Below are positions 47,075-54,495 of a stretch of DNA of 64,000 nt, piece by piece. The notes below the pieces were generated by a model that saw only the letters and a list, made by a program, of their open reading frames with translations, made no database searches and was not told the DNA's origin. A program made the position numbers and the translations under genes. The stretch is from a virus, in the IMG/VR virus record IMGVR_UViG_3300047510_002037, positions 20,700-84,699 of that record. One strand, given 5' to 3'. Each line of letters starts with the position of its first letter. The stretch's first letter is position 1.

Positions 47075-48988
47075 CTATCTTGTTAAGAATCCTTGCGAAT
47101 AACTTGAAGTTCTAATATATGTAGTTCCCGATGGATCGGATCCTGAGGATATACTATCGGAAATCATTATTACTTGGCTGTTTGAAACATCCAACTTTAG
47201 GTATAAATCTTGCAATCCAATAACATCATTAGACTCTGGTAGAGCTGATATTTGAATTATTGGTTGTGAATTTTCTGTTTTTTCTGCGGACTTAATAATC
47301 ACTGGGAATAAATTTATCTCACCCCTATCATAATCAATTGTTCCAGCTTTACTTTTAACAACCTGAGCAGTTCTTGTTCCATATAGTTGGAAGAAAACTA
47401 CATCTCCAGTAACACCATCATCAGAAGGAATATCTCCGAGATAAACAGTTCCATCAATTCCATCAACTTTAAATCCAGAAGATCTAATATTATATCCATA
47501 TTCTTCATTACGTATTATTTGGAAAGAATTTCCAAAGCAAATTTCATATTGAGCAAGTTTGTTGATTTCGGGAACAAAATCTCTTCTAATCTCAACTAAC
47601 GTGATATTAGATGTAATTGATGGGTGACTATCATCTATTATTTTCTGAACTTTACTATACTTAAATCTTGAAACGGTTCCAGACAGTTCAGAAGATGATG
47701 AATATTTATTGAGAGCTTCTATCACTGCAGTTTGTGCAGAGTTTGCTGATAATACTTTATTCTTATTGTAGTATACATTACTTATTATCTCAACATACAA
47801 GAACTTCATATCAATTATTTCATTTTGTATTCCAGACATAGAATATCCCTTAAGGATAGTCTTTAAATTTCTTTTGACTTGTTCTGGTACAAATTGTCCA
47901 AATTTTGGTTTTAATGCAATAAAAACTTTTCCATATTCTGGTGGATCTAGATCTTCTCCACCATAAACTTTGACTGCTTCAGTTTCTGGATAAATGAAAG
48001 GCATTAAAGCTTCATAATCAGATGCTGTAACTGCTCTATTTTGAGCCGCATATACCTTTGTTGCATACTTTTTAATTGATGAAACAGATTCTATCTCTTC
48101 ACCACTTTCGGAAGATATTAGAGTTTCAATTGGTGATATTCCAGAAGTTATAATTTTATCTTCATTATCAAACAATCTTCCACTAAAAGTAAAGTTTTTT
48201 ATACCATTAGCATCAGATCCATTAGTAACAATATATGATACTTCGATATAATTTCCCGTATTCAATTTTTTTCCAAAAACGCCATCACCAAATATTAACT
48301 CATATTTTTGATCCTCTACTTCTTGAACAAAGAAAATATTTGCTTCTGATTGTGCATCGAATAAATTATTGATTAATCTAAACCTATCTGCGCTAGAACT
48401 TAAATTATTAGGTCTAACTAAAACATTCAAGGTTGAAGTATCTACATTAACATTATCAATAACAAATCTTGGGTCTGGAGCAAATGGATCTACAGTAAAA
48501 TAACTTGTTAATAGTATTCCCTCATAAATCGTAATATCTCTAAAAACAGCTAAACCCTCTACAACTGGAACAGTTATATCATCTGGAACAGAGAATGTAT
48601 ATGATGCTTTTCCCAAATTTGATGCAGAGATACAAACCATCCCCTTTTTAAGGGTTAATGTTACTGGTTTCTTAATTTGATCTTCAAATGATACGACAAA
48701 TGATATCTTTGCTCTTGCTGCAACTCTAGACCTTGGGACATATCCAATATTTCTAGCAAGAGAAACAACATTTTCTCTTAATGTAGCACTATCAATAAAA
48801 ACTTCATTGCTAACCATATTAGCATTGAATGAAGTTATGTATGTATTATAAGCCAAAGTATCGATAATTACTGATAAATTAGATCCTTCAAAATCATAAT
48901 CTGTGAAATTTGAATTTGATCTAAGATAATCAACAATCGATTGTTTTATCTCTTGGAAATCTAAATTTGAAAAATTTACTAAGGACAT
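47075..48988 (-). CDS. gp6: Baseplate wedge protein gp6
   Basis: 637 residues, close to T4 gp6 (660). N-terminus SNLDFQEIKQSIVDYLRSNS, FTDYDFEGSNLSVIIDTLAY, NTYITSFNANMVSNEVFIDS and ENVVSLARNIGYVPRSRVAA are hallmark gp6 sequence; a baseplate J-like core follows (KKYATKVYAAQNRAVTASDY). Gp6 dimers form the inner ring joining wedges together and to gp25. It begins eleven bases after gp25 and precedes the gp7-like gene. Confidence 0.95.
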   Translation of the reverse strand: MSLVNFSNLDFQEIKQSIVDYLRSNSNFTDYDFEGSNLSVIIDTLAYNTYITSFNANMVSNEVFIDSATLRENVVSLARNIGYVPRSRVAARAKISFVVSFEDQIKKPVTLTLKKGMVCISASNLGKASYTFSVPDDITVPVVEGLAVFRDITIYEGILLTSYFTVDPFAPDPRFVIDNVNVDTSTLNVLVRPNNLSSSADRFRLINNLFDAQSEANIFFVQEVEDQKYELIFGDGVFGKKLNTGNYIEVSYIVTNGSDANGIKNFTFSGRLFDNEDKIITSGISPIETLISSESGEEIESVSSIKKYATKVYAAQNRAVTASDYEALMPFIYPETEAVKVYGGEDLDPPEYGKVFIALKPKFGQFVPEQVKRNLKTILKGYSMSGIQNEIIDMKFLYVEIISNVYYNKNKVLSANSAQTAVIEALNKYSSSSELSGTVSRFKYSKVQKIIDDSHPSITSNITLVEIRRDFVPEINKLAQYEICFGNSFQIIRNEEYGYNIRSSGFKVDGIDGTVYLGDIPSDDGVTGDVVFFQLYGTRTAQVVKSKAGTIDYDRGEINLFPVIIKSAEKTENSQPIIQISALPESNDVIGLQDLYLKLDVSNSQVIMISDSISSGSDPSGTTYIRTSSYSQGFLTR

Positions 48989-48999
48989 TTATCTATCCG

Positions 49000-49398
49000 T
49001 TACCTAGTTGGCTGTAATACAAATGATAGTTGCTGTGGGAGTATATCAATACCTACTATTTTGTAAGTAATGTCCACATTTAGAGTATTGTCGTCTGGTG
49101 TATCCAAATCTATAGAAATAATTTCAACTCTTGGTTCATAAGCTTCTATTACAAAACGAATTTCATCTGCAAATATCGGAAGAGTTGCCTCATCAAGATT
49201 TTCAAATAGCAATTTAGATACATTCGATCCCAAATTTGGGTTAAAAAACCTTTCTCCTTTAGATGTCAGTACTAAATTACGAACTGCTCTAGCAATAGCA
49301 CTACCATCTTTAAGAGCAACCAAATCATTTGATATTGGATTTGATTGAAAGGACATACTTATGTCCTTAAATCCGGTTAGTTTTTTCTCGAAGGGCAT
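49000..49398 (-). CDS. gp25: Baseplate wedge protein gp25
   Basis: 132 residues, same length as T4 gp25. FKDISMSFQSNPISNDLVAL, ARAVRNLVLTSKGERFFNPN and LGSNVSKLLFENLDEATLPI are typical of the gp25/lysozyme-like W family, with the E-R-F/P-x-x-G-S core. Gp25 triggers sheath polymerisation at the baseplate together with gp53 and gp6. A late element lies upstream. Gp53 was not recognised nearby. Confidence 0.93.
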   Translation of the reverse strand: MPFEKKLTGFKDISMSFQSNPISNDLVALKDGSAIARAVRNLVLTSKGERFFNPNLGSNVSKLLFENLDEATLPIFADEIRFVIEAYEPRVEIISIDLDTPDDNTLNVDITYKIVGIDILPQQLSFVLQPTR

Positions 49399-49420
49399 CT
49401 AAATTGCTATAATTTAATAT

Positions 49421-49428
49421 TATTTATT
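49421..49428 (-). promoter_or_regulatory. Late-promoter-like element AATAAATA
   Basis: Minus-strand AGTAAATAAATAAT about 23 bases before the gp25 ATG, in the gap after the 52-residue gene. It starts the main baseplate transcription unit. Confidence 0.55.
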
Positions 49429-49437
49429 TACTATATT

Positions 49438-49596
49438 TTATTTTTTTATCTCATATAATGGTTCAGTACCATAATCCCAATCATCATAATCTTCATCGTT
49501 TCTAATTTTCTCATGTAGTTCATTTTGAATAACAAAATTATGCTTTTTGGGGGTCAAATCATCATTATTAATCTCTCTGAGCATCTTTTGTTCCAT
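49438..49596 (-). CDS. 52-residue acidic protein with strong ribosome binding site
   Basis: MEQKMLREINNDDLTPKKHN opens and DYDDWDYGTEPLYEIKK closes a short acidic protein. AGGAGA lies seven bases before the ATG, one of the best ribosome binding sites in the window, which decides this start. The gene overlaps the end of the 234-residue gene by 29 bases. No known function. Confidence 0.7.
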   Translation of the reverse strand: MEQKMLREINNDDLTPKKHNFVIQNELHEKIRNDEDYDDWDYGTEPLYEIKK

Positions 49597-50272
49597 AGAT
49601 TTCTCCTGATTTGAACAAATCAGAACTTTTTACGGGGTTGCTATCCCGAATTTCTTTAATTTCGTAGATAAAATCGTCAGAAGTCTCTATTTTTCTACGG
49701 TTTTCTACAGAATATTCGGTTAAATCTATTTCATACCCTGGATTTTTTGTGATTCTATTTCTAATCCATGCATCATCATACCATAAAATTTTATTATTTG
49801 GATATGCGTAATAATTTCCGTTATCCATTTTAAAAAAATGAGCACATTTATGCTCTGGAGTTTCGCTAAAATTGGTATTTAATGTGGATTTTGATTCCCA
49901 AGACCAATCAAGAGTGAACATATATGTCCCTTCATTCTTTTTTCCTTTATAATTGATTAATTCGGCTCTCAGTCCAGACAATCTAGATCGTACTTGGACA
50001 TCAATATAAGGAGAAAAGCAATCCCACCACATACAGTCTAACAAATCAGGAGCTGGCGCATCTGGTTTCCAGCAAAATGCATGAATAGGTCTCCTTGTCC
50101 AATTAACACCATTTTCCAAAAATGCTTCAAATAAAGGAACACGTTTTTCTATTGATGCTACAGAATGCACATCACATAATGTTACTTCTCCATGACCTTT
50201 TTTATGATTATATAAGAACTCATTGCGAATATAACAAGTAAAAGTTGGAAGGTTATGATTTAAATATGCCAT
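49568..50272 (-). CDS. Conserved cyanophage protein of unknown function, 234 residues
   Basis: Begins MAYLNHNLPTFTCYIRNEFL, contains RRPIHAFCWKPDAPAPDLLD, CMWWDCFSPYIDVQVRSRL and HFFKMDNGNYYAYPNNKILW. Rich in Trp, Tyr, Cys and His, which suggests a compact soluble domain. I associate a protein of this kind with the region between gp25 and the glycosyltransferase in cyanomyoviruses, but know no activity. Its leader (50273-50340) contains CCGGAGATGACCGG, a short hairpin, and no clear promoter. Confidence 0.65.
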   Translation of the reverse strand: MAYLNHNLPTFTCYIRNEFLYNHKKGHGEVTLCDVHSVASIEKRVPLFEAFLENGVNWTRRPIHAFCWKPDAPAPDLLDCMWWDCFSPYIDVQVRSRLSGLRAELINYKGKKNEGTYMFTLDWSWESKSTLNTNFSETPEHKCAHFFKMDNGNYYAYPNNKILWYDDAWIRNRITKNPGYEIDLTEYSVENRRKIETSDDFIYEIKEIRDSNPVKSSDLFKSGEIYGTKDAQRD

Positions 50273-50340
50273 ATATTTTATTGTACATTGAGATCAAACG
50301 GCTTCCGGTCATCTCCGGTGATACCATACTACTACTTATA

Positions 50341-50367
50341 ATAAAAAAGAGGCATCGAAATGCCTCT
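50341..50367 (-). terminator. Rho-independent terminator
   Basis: On the minus strand an 8-bp stem AGAGGCAT/ATGCCTCT with a four-base loop is followed directly by TTTTTTAT. It lies five bases after the stop of the 46-residue gene and ends the small unit 51429-50373. Confidence 0.9.
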
Positions 50368-50372
50368 GAGAA

Positions 50373-50513
50373 TTAATTACCTTGTCCGCGATATTTCTTT
50401 TTCCTACCATTACGAGAAGTTGCTGAAAGTAATGTACGCGCTGAACGTCCTTGACGAGTCTTTTTAGGGGGTCCGGGTTGAAAAGTTACTTTATTAGATC
50501 CACCTTTAGCCAT
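50373..50513 (-). CDS. 46-residue basic protein conserved in cyanophages
   Basis: MAKGGSNKVTFQPGPPKKTR then SARTLLSATSRNGRKKKYRG: a strongly basic, probably unstructured peptide. GGAGG stands seven bases before the ATG, and the ATG overlaps the stop of the preceding gene (TAATG). I recognise this short protein as a recurrent one in marine T4-like cyanophages; its charge suggests nucleic acid or ribosome binding, which is inference. A terminator follows. Confidence 0.8.
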   Translation of the reverse strand: MAKGGSNKVTFQPGPPKKTRQGRSARTLLSATSRNGRKKKYRGQGN

Positions 50514-50662
50514 TAGATTTCCTCCAGTTTAATTTCATTAGGGTTAATATTATTCTCAGGATCCTCAAAGTAATTAAAAGCAATATCTTCAAGGATCTCT
50601 GCACAGTCTTCATGAGAGAGATTCTCATAGAGAACCTCTCCTTGATAAAGAATGTTAAACAT
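50513..50662 (-). CDS. 49-residue acidic protein
   Basis: MFNILYQGEVLYENLSHEDC, then EILEDIAFNYFEDPENNINP. Its ATG overlaps the stop of the glycosyltransferase-like gene (TGATG) and its stop overlaps the next start (TAATG), so all three are probably translationally coupled. Pattern resembles small phage proteins with a strand pair followed by one helix. No known function. Confidence 0.7.
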   Translation of the reverse strand: MFNILYQGEVLYENLSHEDCAEILEDIAFNYFEDPENNINPNEIKLEEI

Positions 50663-51429
50663 CAGATTACGCGAATCTTCTCGTGACCGACACGAATGCG
50701 TGGATCACACCAGATCTCAAATCCTGCTTCTTTTGCATCGAGACAGAATGAGACATCTTCTCCACACATATCTTGTACTGCACCAGATTCAAAGACTTGC
50801 ATCTTAGGTGCAAACCAAGGATATTCGAGATTCTCAAATACTCCTTTCTTAATTAGAACCCAACCAAAACCTGTATAGTCTACAGTGAAAGGCTTGCGAC
50901 GCTTCGACATGCTATCACCAGTCTCGTGATTCATGACTCCACCATTATTGCGGAAGTCTTCCTCTTCAAGCCAGTGAGCAACTGATGTAGTACGACCATC
51001 TTCAGTCATATACCAACCTGCTGCTACTTCACGCTCTTCACCGTCTGCGGGAAGCGCGAGATCGCAGAGTTGCCAGAACTTCTCAGTGTTGAATACGATA
51101 TCGCTATCAATCCAAAGTTGATAATCATAAGGAAGTTTACCATCCCAAGGTACTTGCTTTGGACCGCGCAATACGTTCGCACCAAGACACTTACAACGTG
51201 CGAAGTTTACCATCGATGAGTAATCTTGTGAAATCTGAATACTCATTCCATTTTGTACAAGATCAAAACAAAGTTGTACAAATGATTTTAGAAATTGAAA
51301 CGAGCATCCTCGACCAGGAAGGCAAAACACAATTGTCTTCCCTCGCATACGCTCTTTAATTGCTTCATAGTCCCATTCTAGCTCTGCTTTCTTGGGAGTT
51401 GCTGCTTTAACAGTGAATCCTTTTGCCAT
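50662..51429 (-). CDS. Glycosyltransferase-like protein (GT-A fold)
   Basis: 255 residues. KTIVFCLPGRGCSFQFLKSF opens a Rossmann-like domain; YQLWIDSDIVFN holds a D-x-D motif (Asp108, Asp110) as in metal-dependent GT-A glycosyltransferases; later FGWVLIKKGVFE and GEDVSFCLDAKEAGFEIWCD match the acceptor-side motif (E-D-x-x-F) of family-2-like enzymes. The first 30 residues are an extra basic segment. No membrane segment. It may glycosylate virion proteins or host envelope components; substrate unknown. It heads a three-gene coupled unit; the ACTAAATA element at 51465 may drive it. Confidence 0.75.
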   Translation of the reverse strand: MAKGFTVKAATPKKAELEWDYEAIKERMRGKTIVFCLPGRGCSFQFLKSFVQLCFDLVQNGMSIQISQDYSSMVNFARCKCLGANVLRGPKQVPWDGKLPYDYQLWIDSDIVFNTEKFWQLCDLALPADGEEREVAAGWYMTEDGRTTSVAHWLEEEDFRNNGGVMNHETGDSMSKRRKPFTVDYTGFGWVLIKKGVFENLEYPWFAPKMQVFESGAVQDMCGEDVSFCLDAKEAGFEIWCDPRIRVGHEKIRVI

Positions 51430-51464
51430 AAATTCAAAAATTCTTCAGTTCAATTCTACAGTGA

Positions 51465-51472
51465 TATTTAGT
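51465..51472 (-). promoter_or_regulatory. Late-promoter-like element ACTAAATA
   Basis: Minus-strand GACTAAATATC about 36 bases before the ATG at 51429. Weaker than the other late elements (C instead of A or T before TAAATA). Confidence 0.35.
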
Positions 51473-51477
51473 CTAAG

Positions 51478-51666
51478 TCAATAAGATGCTTCTGCGATTA
51501 CTGACTTATTGACTTGCAGTTCTTCGTATTGCAAGTCGTCATTACTTACTTCTGTGTATATCTCAACTAACCTATTCAAAGTCTCCCATACTTGCTTGAA
51601 TTCCGACTCATCTAAAGAATGATAGATGCACTTCTCCTTTGCGTATATGTGATAAACCTTATCCAT
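51478..51666 (-). CDS. 62-residue helical protein
   Basis: MDKVYHIYAKEKCIYHSLDE then EFKQVWETLNRLVEIYTEVS: one strand pair followed by a helix, then an acidic tail. It overlaps the 67-residue gene by eight bases. I recognise the MDKVYHIYAK-x-x-C-I-Y-H start as recurrent in cyanophages. No known function. Confidence 0.65.
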   Translation of the reverse strand: MDKVYHIYAKEKCIYHSLDESEFKQVWETLNRLVEIYTEVSNDDLQYEELQVNKSVIAEASY

Positions 51667-51862
51667 GATTTTTTCTCCGCGAAATTTTTTTATCTTCGGT
51701 ATATTTCACCACAGAATTATATATCAGAATTCTCAGAGTTTCAATTAAACATATCGAAATATAATAAAGTTCGTCCATGGGACCAATCGTAGTACCATAG
51801 AGATCCTCGTATATAAACCTTATGGGGTTAAATTTTTCTGGAAAAATTTTTTTAATCAGCAT
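51659..51862 (-). CDS. 67-residue protein
   Basis: MLIKKIFPEKFNPIRFIYED then a hydrophobic stretch LYYISICLIETLRILIYNSV that could be amphipathic or a membrane helix, and a basic tail KKISRRKNHG. Overlaps the next gene by eight bases. Unknown; the leader 51863-52000 holds a possible -10 box. Confidence 0.5.
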   Translation of the reverse strand: MLIKKIFPEKFNPIRFIYEDLYGTTIGPMDELYYISICLIETLRILIYNSVVKYTEDKKISRRKNHG

Positions 51863-51957
51863 GATAACTCTCTCGCGTTTTTGGTTCGTTGTAGGTTAGG
51901 GTAGTTTGCGTTTTTTAATAAGGGGGGCGCTACACGGCCCGCCGACATAACGATACC

Positions 51958-51963
51958 ATTATA
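51958..51963 (-). promoter_or_regulatory. Possible -10 box TATAAT
   Basis: Minus-strand GTATTATATAATGG in the 145-base gap before the 67-residue gene. No convincing -35 sequence was seen, so the call is weak. Confidence 0.3.
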
Positions 51964-52000
51964 TAATACACTGTCCTATGCCCTACTGCTGCACGAACGA

Positions 52001-52030
52001 ATAAAAAAGAGGGGCTATTCGTGCCCCTCT
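52001..52030 (-). terminator. Rho-independent terminator
   Basis: Minus strand: AGAGGGGC, seven-base loop, GCCCCTCT, then TTTTTTAT. It lies 18 bases after the stop of the 50-residue gene and closes the GC-rich accessory block. Confidence 0.88.
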
Positions 52031-52048
52031 ACTTTACCATAAAAACTA

Positions 52049-52201
52049 TCAGAAGTCGATCCACTCGCTTGTGGGTTGAGTGAAGGAAGATTGAGGAGTT
52101 GCATCATCAGCACCCCCATTATCAATGCTGTCCAGAATCGAAAGAATTTCATTACCAGTGTTACCTTGACGGAGCATACCGAGGATAGTTTCGCGGGTCA
52201 T
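52049..52201 (-). CDS. 50-residue conserved small protein
   Basis: MTRETILGMLRQGNTGNEIL then SILDSIDNGGADDA and a Ser/Thr-rich end TSEWIDF. A short helical pair followed by a disordered acidic tail. The start R-E-T-x-L-x-M-L-x-Q-G-x-T-G-x-E-I-L-S-I-L-D is a pattern I recall from cyanobacteria and their phages, without a function. It has its own TATAAA promoter (52238-52264) and terminator, so it is a single-gene unit. Confidence 0.7.
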   Translation of the reverse strand: MTRETILGMLRQGNTGNEILSILDSIDNGGADDATPQSSFTQPTSEWIDF

Positions 52202-52237
52202 GAGAAAGTTAAATCAAAGGGGTAAGTTGGTGGAGTC

Positions 52238-52264
52238 TTTATAGGGCGCTGCCGTTCCCATTGA
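52238..52264 (-). promoter_or_regulatory. Promoter-like element, GGGAACG/GCGCCC-TATAAA type
   Basis: Minus strand: TCAATG, 15-base spacer beginning GGAACG and ending GCGCCC, then TATAAAGAC. The same arrangement recurs at 53769-53796. Confidence 0.55.
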
Positions 52265-52266
52265 TA

Positions 52267-52485
52267 TCAGAAACCGATCAAATAATCTGCTGCCTCTGCT
52301 GCTTTCTTACGATTAGCATAGACTGCAACCTCTCCATCAAAGGTAAGATAGCGATACTTCCAACCAAGAGTTTTGTTTTTGAGAATTACTTTGTGAGAGT
52401 AGAGTGCAATACCAAATCCAGGTTTTTGACGAGTGATGATGTAAGGAGCAGGAACGGAATTGTCGGGGGTGCTAACGGTCAGCAT
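52267..52485 (-). CDS. 72-residue basic protein
   Basis: YIITRQKPGFGIALYSHKVI then GWKYRYLTFDGEVAVYANRK and KAAEAADYLIGF. A strand-rich basic core followed by a short helix; the end K-K-A-A-E-x-A resembles small domains that bind nucleic acid, but no family is certain. Lies between two promoter-bearing spacers; GC content above that of the structural genes. Confidence 0.55.
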   Translation of the reverse strand: MLTVSTPDNSVPAPYIITRQKPGFGIALYSHKVILKNKTLGWKYRYLTFDGEVAVYANRKKAAEAADYLIGF

Positions 52486-52516
52486 GATGAGTGAGTGTTA
52501 AGTGGGAGGTAAAAGT

Positions 52517-52840
52517 TCAGTTCAGACGCATACCAGAGAAGAAAGGAATCGTGGTGCCGTCAGACATACGGAAGAACCAATCGTAGTTCTTTTGGTATAC
52601 ACTTTCACCACCGATTCCATGAGCGTGAAGAATAGCATTCAGGCGGGATTTGGTGGTGGTGGTTTGATGTCCGCCGTCAAAGATTTGCATCCAGGTATCA
52701 CCAATGATTGCGATGATGTGACCATAGAGTTTCACGACAGAGGTGTCATTTAAAGAGCAATAGACAACCTCAGTATTATCTTTTTTCCAATCCTTGCAAG
52801 CAGCGATAGCGGCGTTCATCTGCTGTTCGATCTTACGCAT
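52517..52840 (-). CDS. 107-residue hypothetical protein
   Basis: The ATG at 52840 (MRKIEQQMNAAIAACKDWKK) is preferred; an in-frame GTG at 52879 would add 13 residues. The body (VVYCSLNDTSVVKLYGHIIA, MQIFDGGHQTTTTKSRLNAI, NYDWFFRMSDGTTIPF) looks like a small alpha/beta fold. No family recognised. Transcription likely comes from the CATACT box at 52923. A GC-rich hairpin lies in its leader. Confidence 0.6.
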   Translation of the reverse strand: MRKIEQQMNAAIAACKDWKKDNTEVVYCSLNDTSVVKLYGHIIAIIGDTWMQIFDGGHQTTTTKSRLNAILHAHGIGGESVYQKNYDWFFRMSDGTTIPFFSGMRLN

Positions 52841-52889
52841 GGTTTGAGAAGCGATTGATTGGGGTTGGGCGGTCCTCACCTCCGCCCTT

Positions 52890-52912
52890 GGGGGGTTCTC
52901 CTTCCTCCCCCC
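52890..52912 (-). promoter_or_regulatory. Leader hairpin with Shine-Dalgarno-like loop
   Basis: Minus strand: GGGGGG, loop AGGAAGGAGAA, CCCCCC. The purine-rich loop looks like a ribosome binding site, and the hairpin sits in the leader of the 107-residue gene. Could regulate translation; purely inferential. Confidence 0.35.
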
Positions 52913-52922
52913 TGATGAACAT

Positions 52923-52964
52923 AGTATGCCTCAGATCAGGGGGCAGTGGGGGGATCAGTGGACA
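52923..52964 (-). promoter_or_regulatory. Promoter module: TGTCCAC box, C-rich spacer, CATACT
   Basis: TGTCCACT at 52957-52964, then 28 bases rich in C, then CATACT at 52923-52928. One of five similar modules in 52.9-56.9 kb. Confidence 0.5.
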
Positions 52965-52966
52965 GT

Positions 52967-53722
52967 TCAGTAAGTGTACACCTGAGCATTGACTTCCTGC
53001 AGGAGTTTTGCTACCTTATCCTGCTGCAGTTTGAATACAATTTGAGAGTTACGGTTAGCCTCACTCAGTCCCAGAAATGCCTTGACTCCATTGTTACTGG
53101 TGACGCGAATTCGCAGACCACAATCATACTCCTTCACACCATCAGTAAAGAGTAGACGACGGGAACCTTTTGCCTTACCTTTGAGGAAAGGAGTGTAACC
53201 CAGTTGAATATAACGAACTGCGGGATGATTGTCTGCCTGGTAGACATACAAATTACGGTTCACAGTATCATTCAATGCGAGCATCATTTGACTATTCGCA
53301 TCAATCATTTGTGTCTGAATAAAAGAAACCAACTGTTCGGCAGTGAAAGAGTCAAGAACTCCGCTGCAAACGTTATTAAAATCCTGGCGAACTTGCTTTA
53401 CAAAAGAAACAGCAGAGCGTTGGGATTGTGGGAGTTTACGATACTCTTTAATTTGGTCAAGAAAGGGGGCAAAGGTATCACCAACAACGTCAGAAACCTT
53501 GCTAGTGTTAATCCAATCAAACGAACCATTCTTAACACCTTTCTTGTGTTTGATGGTCCACTTGATGTTACGATCGGGATCAAATGCATCTGCTTTGTTC
53601 TTTGTTCCGCCGAGCAAAACAATAGAGAGAGATGCAAGATCAAAGTAAACCAAAAGCTTCGAAGTATCGCCTTCGTTCTTGATGCCTTCGTAGTGGACTT
53701 TTCCAGTGATGTCGAAAGTCAT
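52967..53722 (-). CDS. 251-residue hypothetical protein
   Basis: Start chosen at the ATG 53722 (MTFDITGKVHYEGIKNEGDT); the longer GTG start adds seven residues. Contains LLVYFDLASLSIVLLGGTKN, DPDRNIKWTIKHKKGVKNGS, a helical middle and RVTSNNGVKAFLGLSEANRN. Mixed alpha/beta, basic. I do not recognise the family and see no nuclease or kinase motif. Driven by the TATAAA promoter at 53769-53796. Confidence 0.6.
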   Translation of the reverse strand: MTFDITGKVHYEGIKNEGDTSKLLVYFDLASLSIVLLGGTKNKADAFDPDRNIKWTIKHKKGVKNGSFDWINTSKVSDVVGDTFAPFLDQIKEYRKLPQSQRSAVSFVKQVRQDFNNVCSGVLDSFTAEQLVSFIQTQMIDANSQMMLALNDTVNRNLYVYQADNHPAVRYIQLGYTPFLKGKAKGSRRLLFTDGVKEYDCGLRIRVTSNNGVKAFLGLSEANRNSQIVFKLQQDKVAKLLQEVNAQVYTY

Positions 53723-53768
53723 TTTTTTAGTGTGGTGTTCCACAAATAGGGTTTAAATGTGTTCCGTC

Positions 53769-53796
53769 TTTATAGGGCGCGGAACGTTCCCATCAA
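53769..53796 (-). promoter_or_regulatory. Sigma70-like promoter TTGATG-16-TATAAA
   Basis: TTGATG at 53791-53796, 16-base spacer with the palindrome GGAACGTTCC, then TATAAA at 53769-53774. Sequence GCGCCCTATAAAGAC is shared with 52238-52264. Confidence 0.6.
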
Positions 53797-53979
53797 TTAA
53801 GCAGCAATCAGAGATTCGATGTTCACCTCCCGCGTATTCAGCAGAGAGTAATCATAACCCTGATTCTCCTGCAGATCTACTTGATAGGCAGTCGCAGCAG
53901 AGAAGCAATCAAACAGGCGGAGGGAATCGAAGGACTCGCCCTCATAATCCCAACCACCGATCACAGCGTAGACTTTCAT
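53797..53979 (-). CDS. 60-residue protein
   Basis: MKVYAVIGGWDYEGESFDSL then FDCFSAATAYQVDLQENQGY and REVNIESLIAA. The pattern (strand, G-G-x-D-Y-E-G, aromatic, helix with A-A) occurs in many short phage and bacterial proteins of unknown role that may bind nucleotides or act as adaptors. A leader of the TCAGTTCAAAC type and a TATACT box lie upstream. Confidence 0.65.
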   Translation of the reverse strand: MKVYAVIGGWDYEGESFDSLRLFDCFSAATAYQVDLQENQGYDYSLLNTREVNIESLIAA

Positions 53980-54006
53980 CTGAGGCGTTTCGTTTGAACT
54001 GAAGTC

Positions 54007-54049
54007 AGTATAGAGGGCAGGAGGGGGGTCTGTGGGCAGTTGGTGGACA
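54007..54049 (-). promoter_or_regulatory. Promoter module: TGTCCACC box, C-rich spacer, TATACT, shared leader
   Basis: TGTCCACC at 54042-54049, 29-base C-rich spacer, TATACT at 54007-54012, then GACTTCAGTTCAAAC before the ATG at 53979. Confidence 0.55.
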
Positions 54050-54054
54050 GTTGC

Positions 54055-54246
54055 TCAACCGTCTGACTCGGCAGGTTCGCCTAACAGTTCGGGATAGTAT
54101 TCGTTACACTCACTGAGCAATTCTTCATCAGAATACTTAGCATAACCTTCATCAAGATAATCATAACAAAGCTGGGTCATCGTCTTGAGATCCATGTCAT
54201 CCAACATTTGCTGAATGAGAGCATCTTGGAGTTCAGAACGGTTCAT
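54055..54246 (-). CDS. 63-residue acidic helical protein
   Basis: MNRSELQDALIQQMLDDMDL, KTMTQLCYDYLDEGYAKYSD, EELLSECNEYYPELLGEP. Strongly acidic and helical, similar in style to small DNA-mimic or host-takeover proteins, without a family match. Ends six bases before the TGTCCACC box at 54049. Confidence 0.6.
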   Translation of the reverse strand: MNRSELQDALIQQMLDDMDLKTMTQLCYDYLDEGYAKYSDEELLSECNEYYPELLGEPAESDG

Positions 54247-54251
54247 GAGTT

Positions 54252-54365
54252 TCAGTTTCCGTTGATAATGTTCCAGAATTGTTTAGAGTTCATTCCAGGA
54301 ATGTGGGGGAAGTTCTTTTCATAATACCCCGTCACATGCCTGACCCATGCTTTAATTGGGTTCAT
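54252..54365 (-). CDS. 37-residue protein
   Basis: MNPIKAWVRHVTGYYEKNFP then HIPGMNSKQFWNIINGN. It overlaps the end of the 46-residue gene by 14 bases and ends five bases before the 63-residue gene. Short, basic and aromatic; real only if small ORFs here are translated, which the tight spacing supports. Confidence 0.45.
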   Translation of the reverse strand: MNPIKAWVRHVTGYYEKNFPHIPGMNSKQFWNIINGN

Positions 54366-54492
54366 TTGGAACCTCTTGAATGACTTCAGTAACAGTGATG
54401 ATTTGTTTGTCTTCGTTGATGTAATCGGTCTGAATCAGGTTAGGTGCAACCTGCATCATTCCGACAATGTAAGCAGCAGCAATTTCAATCAT
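54352..54492 (-). CDS. 46-residue protein
   Basis: MIEIAAAYIVGMMQVAPNLI then QTDYINEDKQIITVTEVIQE. A short hydrophobic N-terminal helix followed by a strand pair and acidic tail. Begins three bases after the stop of the 42-residue gene. Function unknown. Confidence 0.5.
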   Translation of the reverse strand: MIEIAAAYIVGMMQVAPNLIQTDYINEDKQIITVTEVIQEVPNEPN

Positions 54493-54495
54493 GAT

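Noticed and set aside
53204-53749. 181-residue plus-strand ORF
   Set aside because: Lies opposite the 251-residue gene and crosses its start; no ribosome binding site or recognisable domain.
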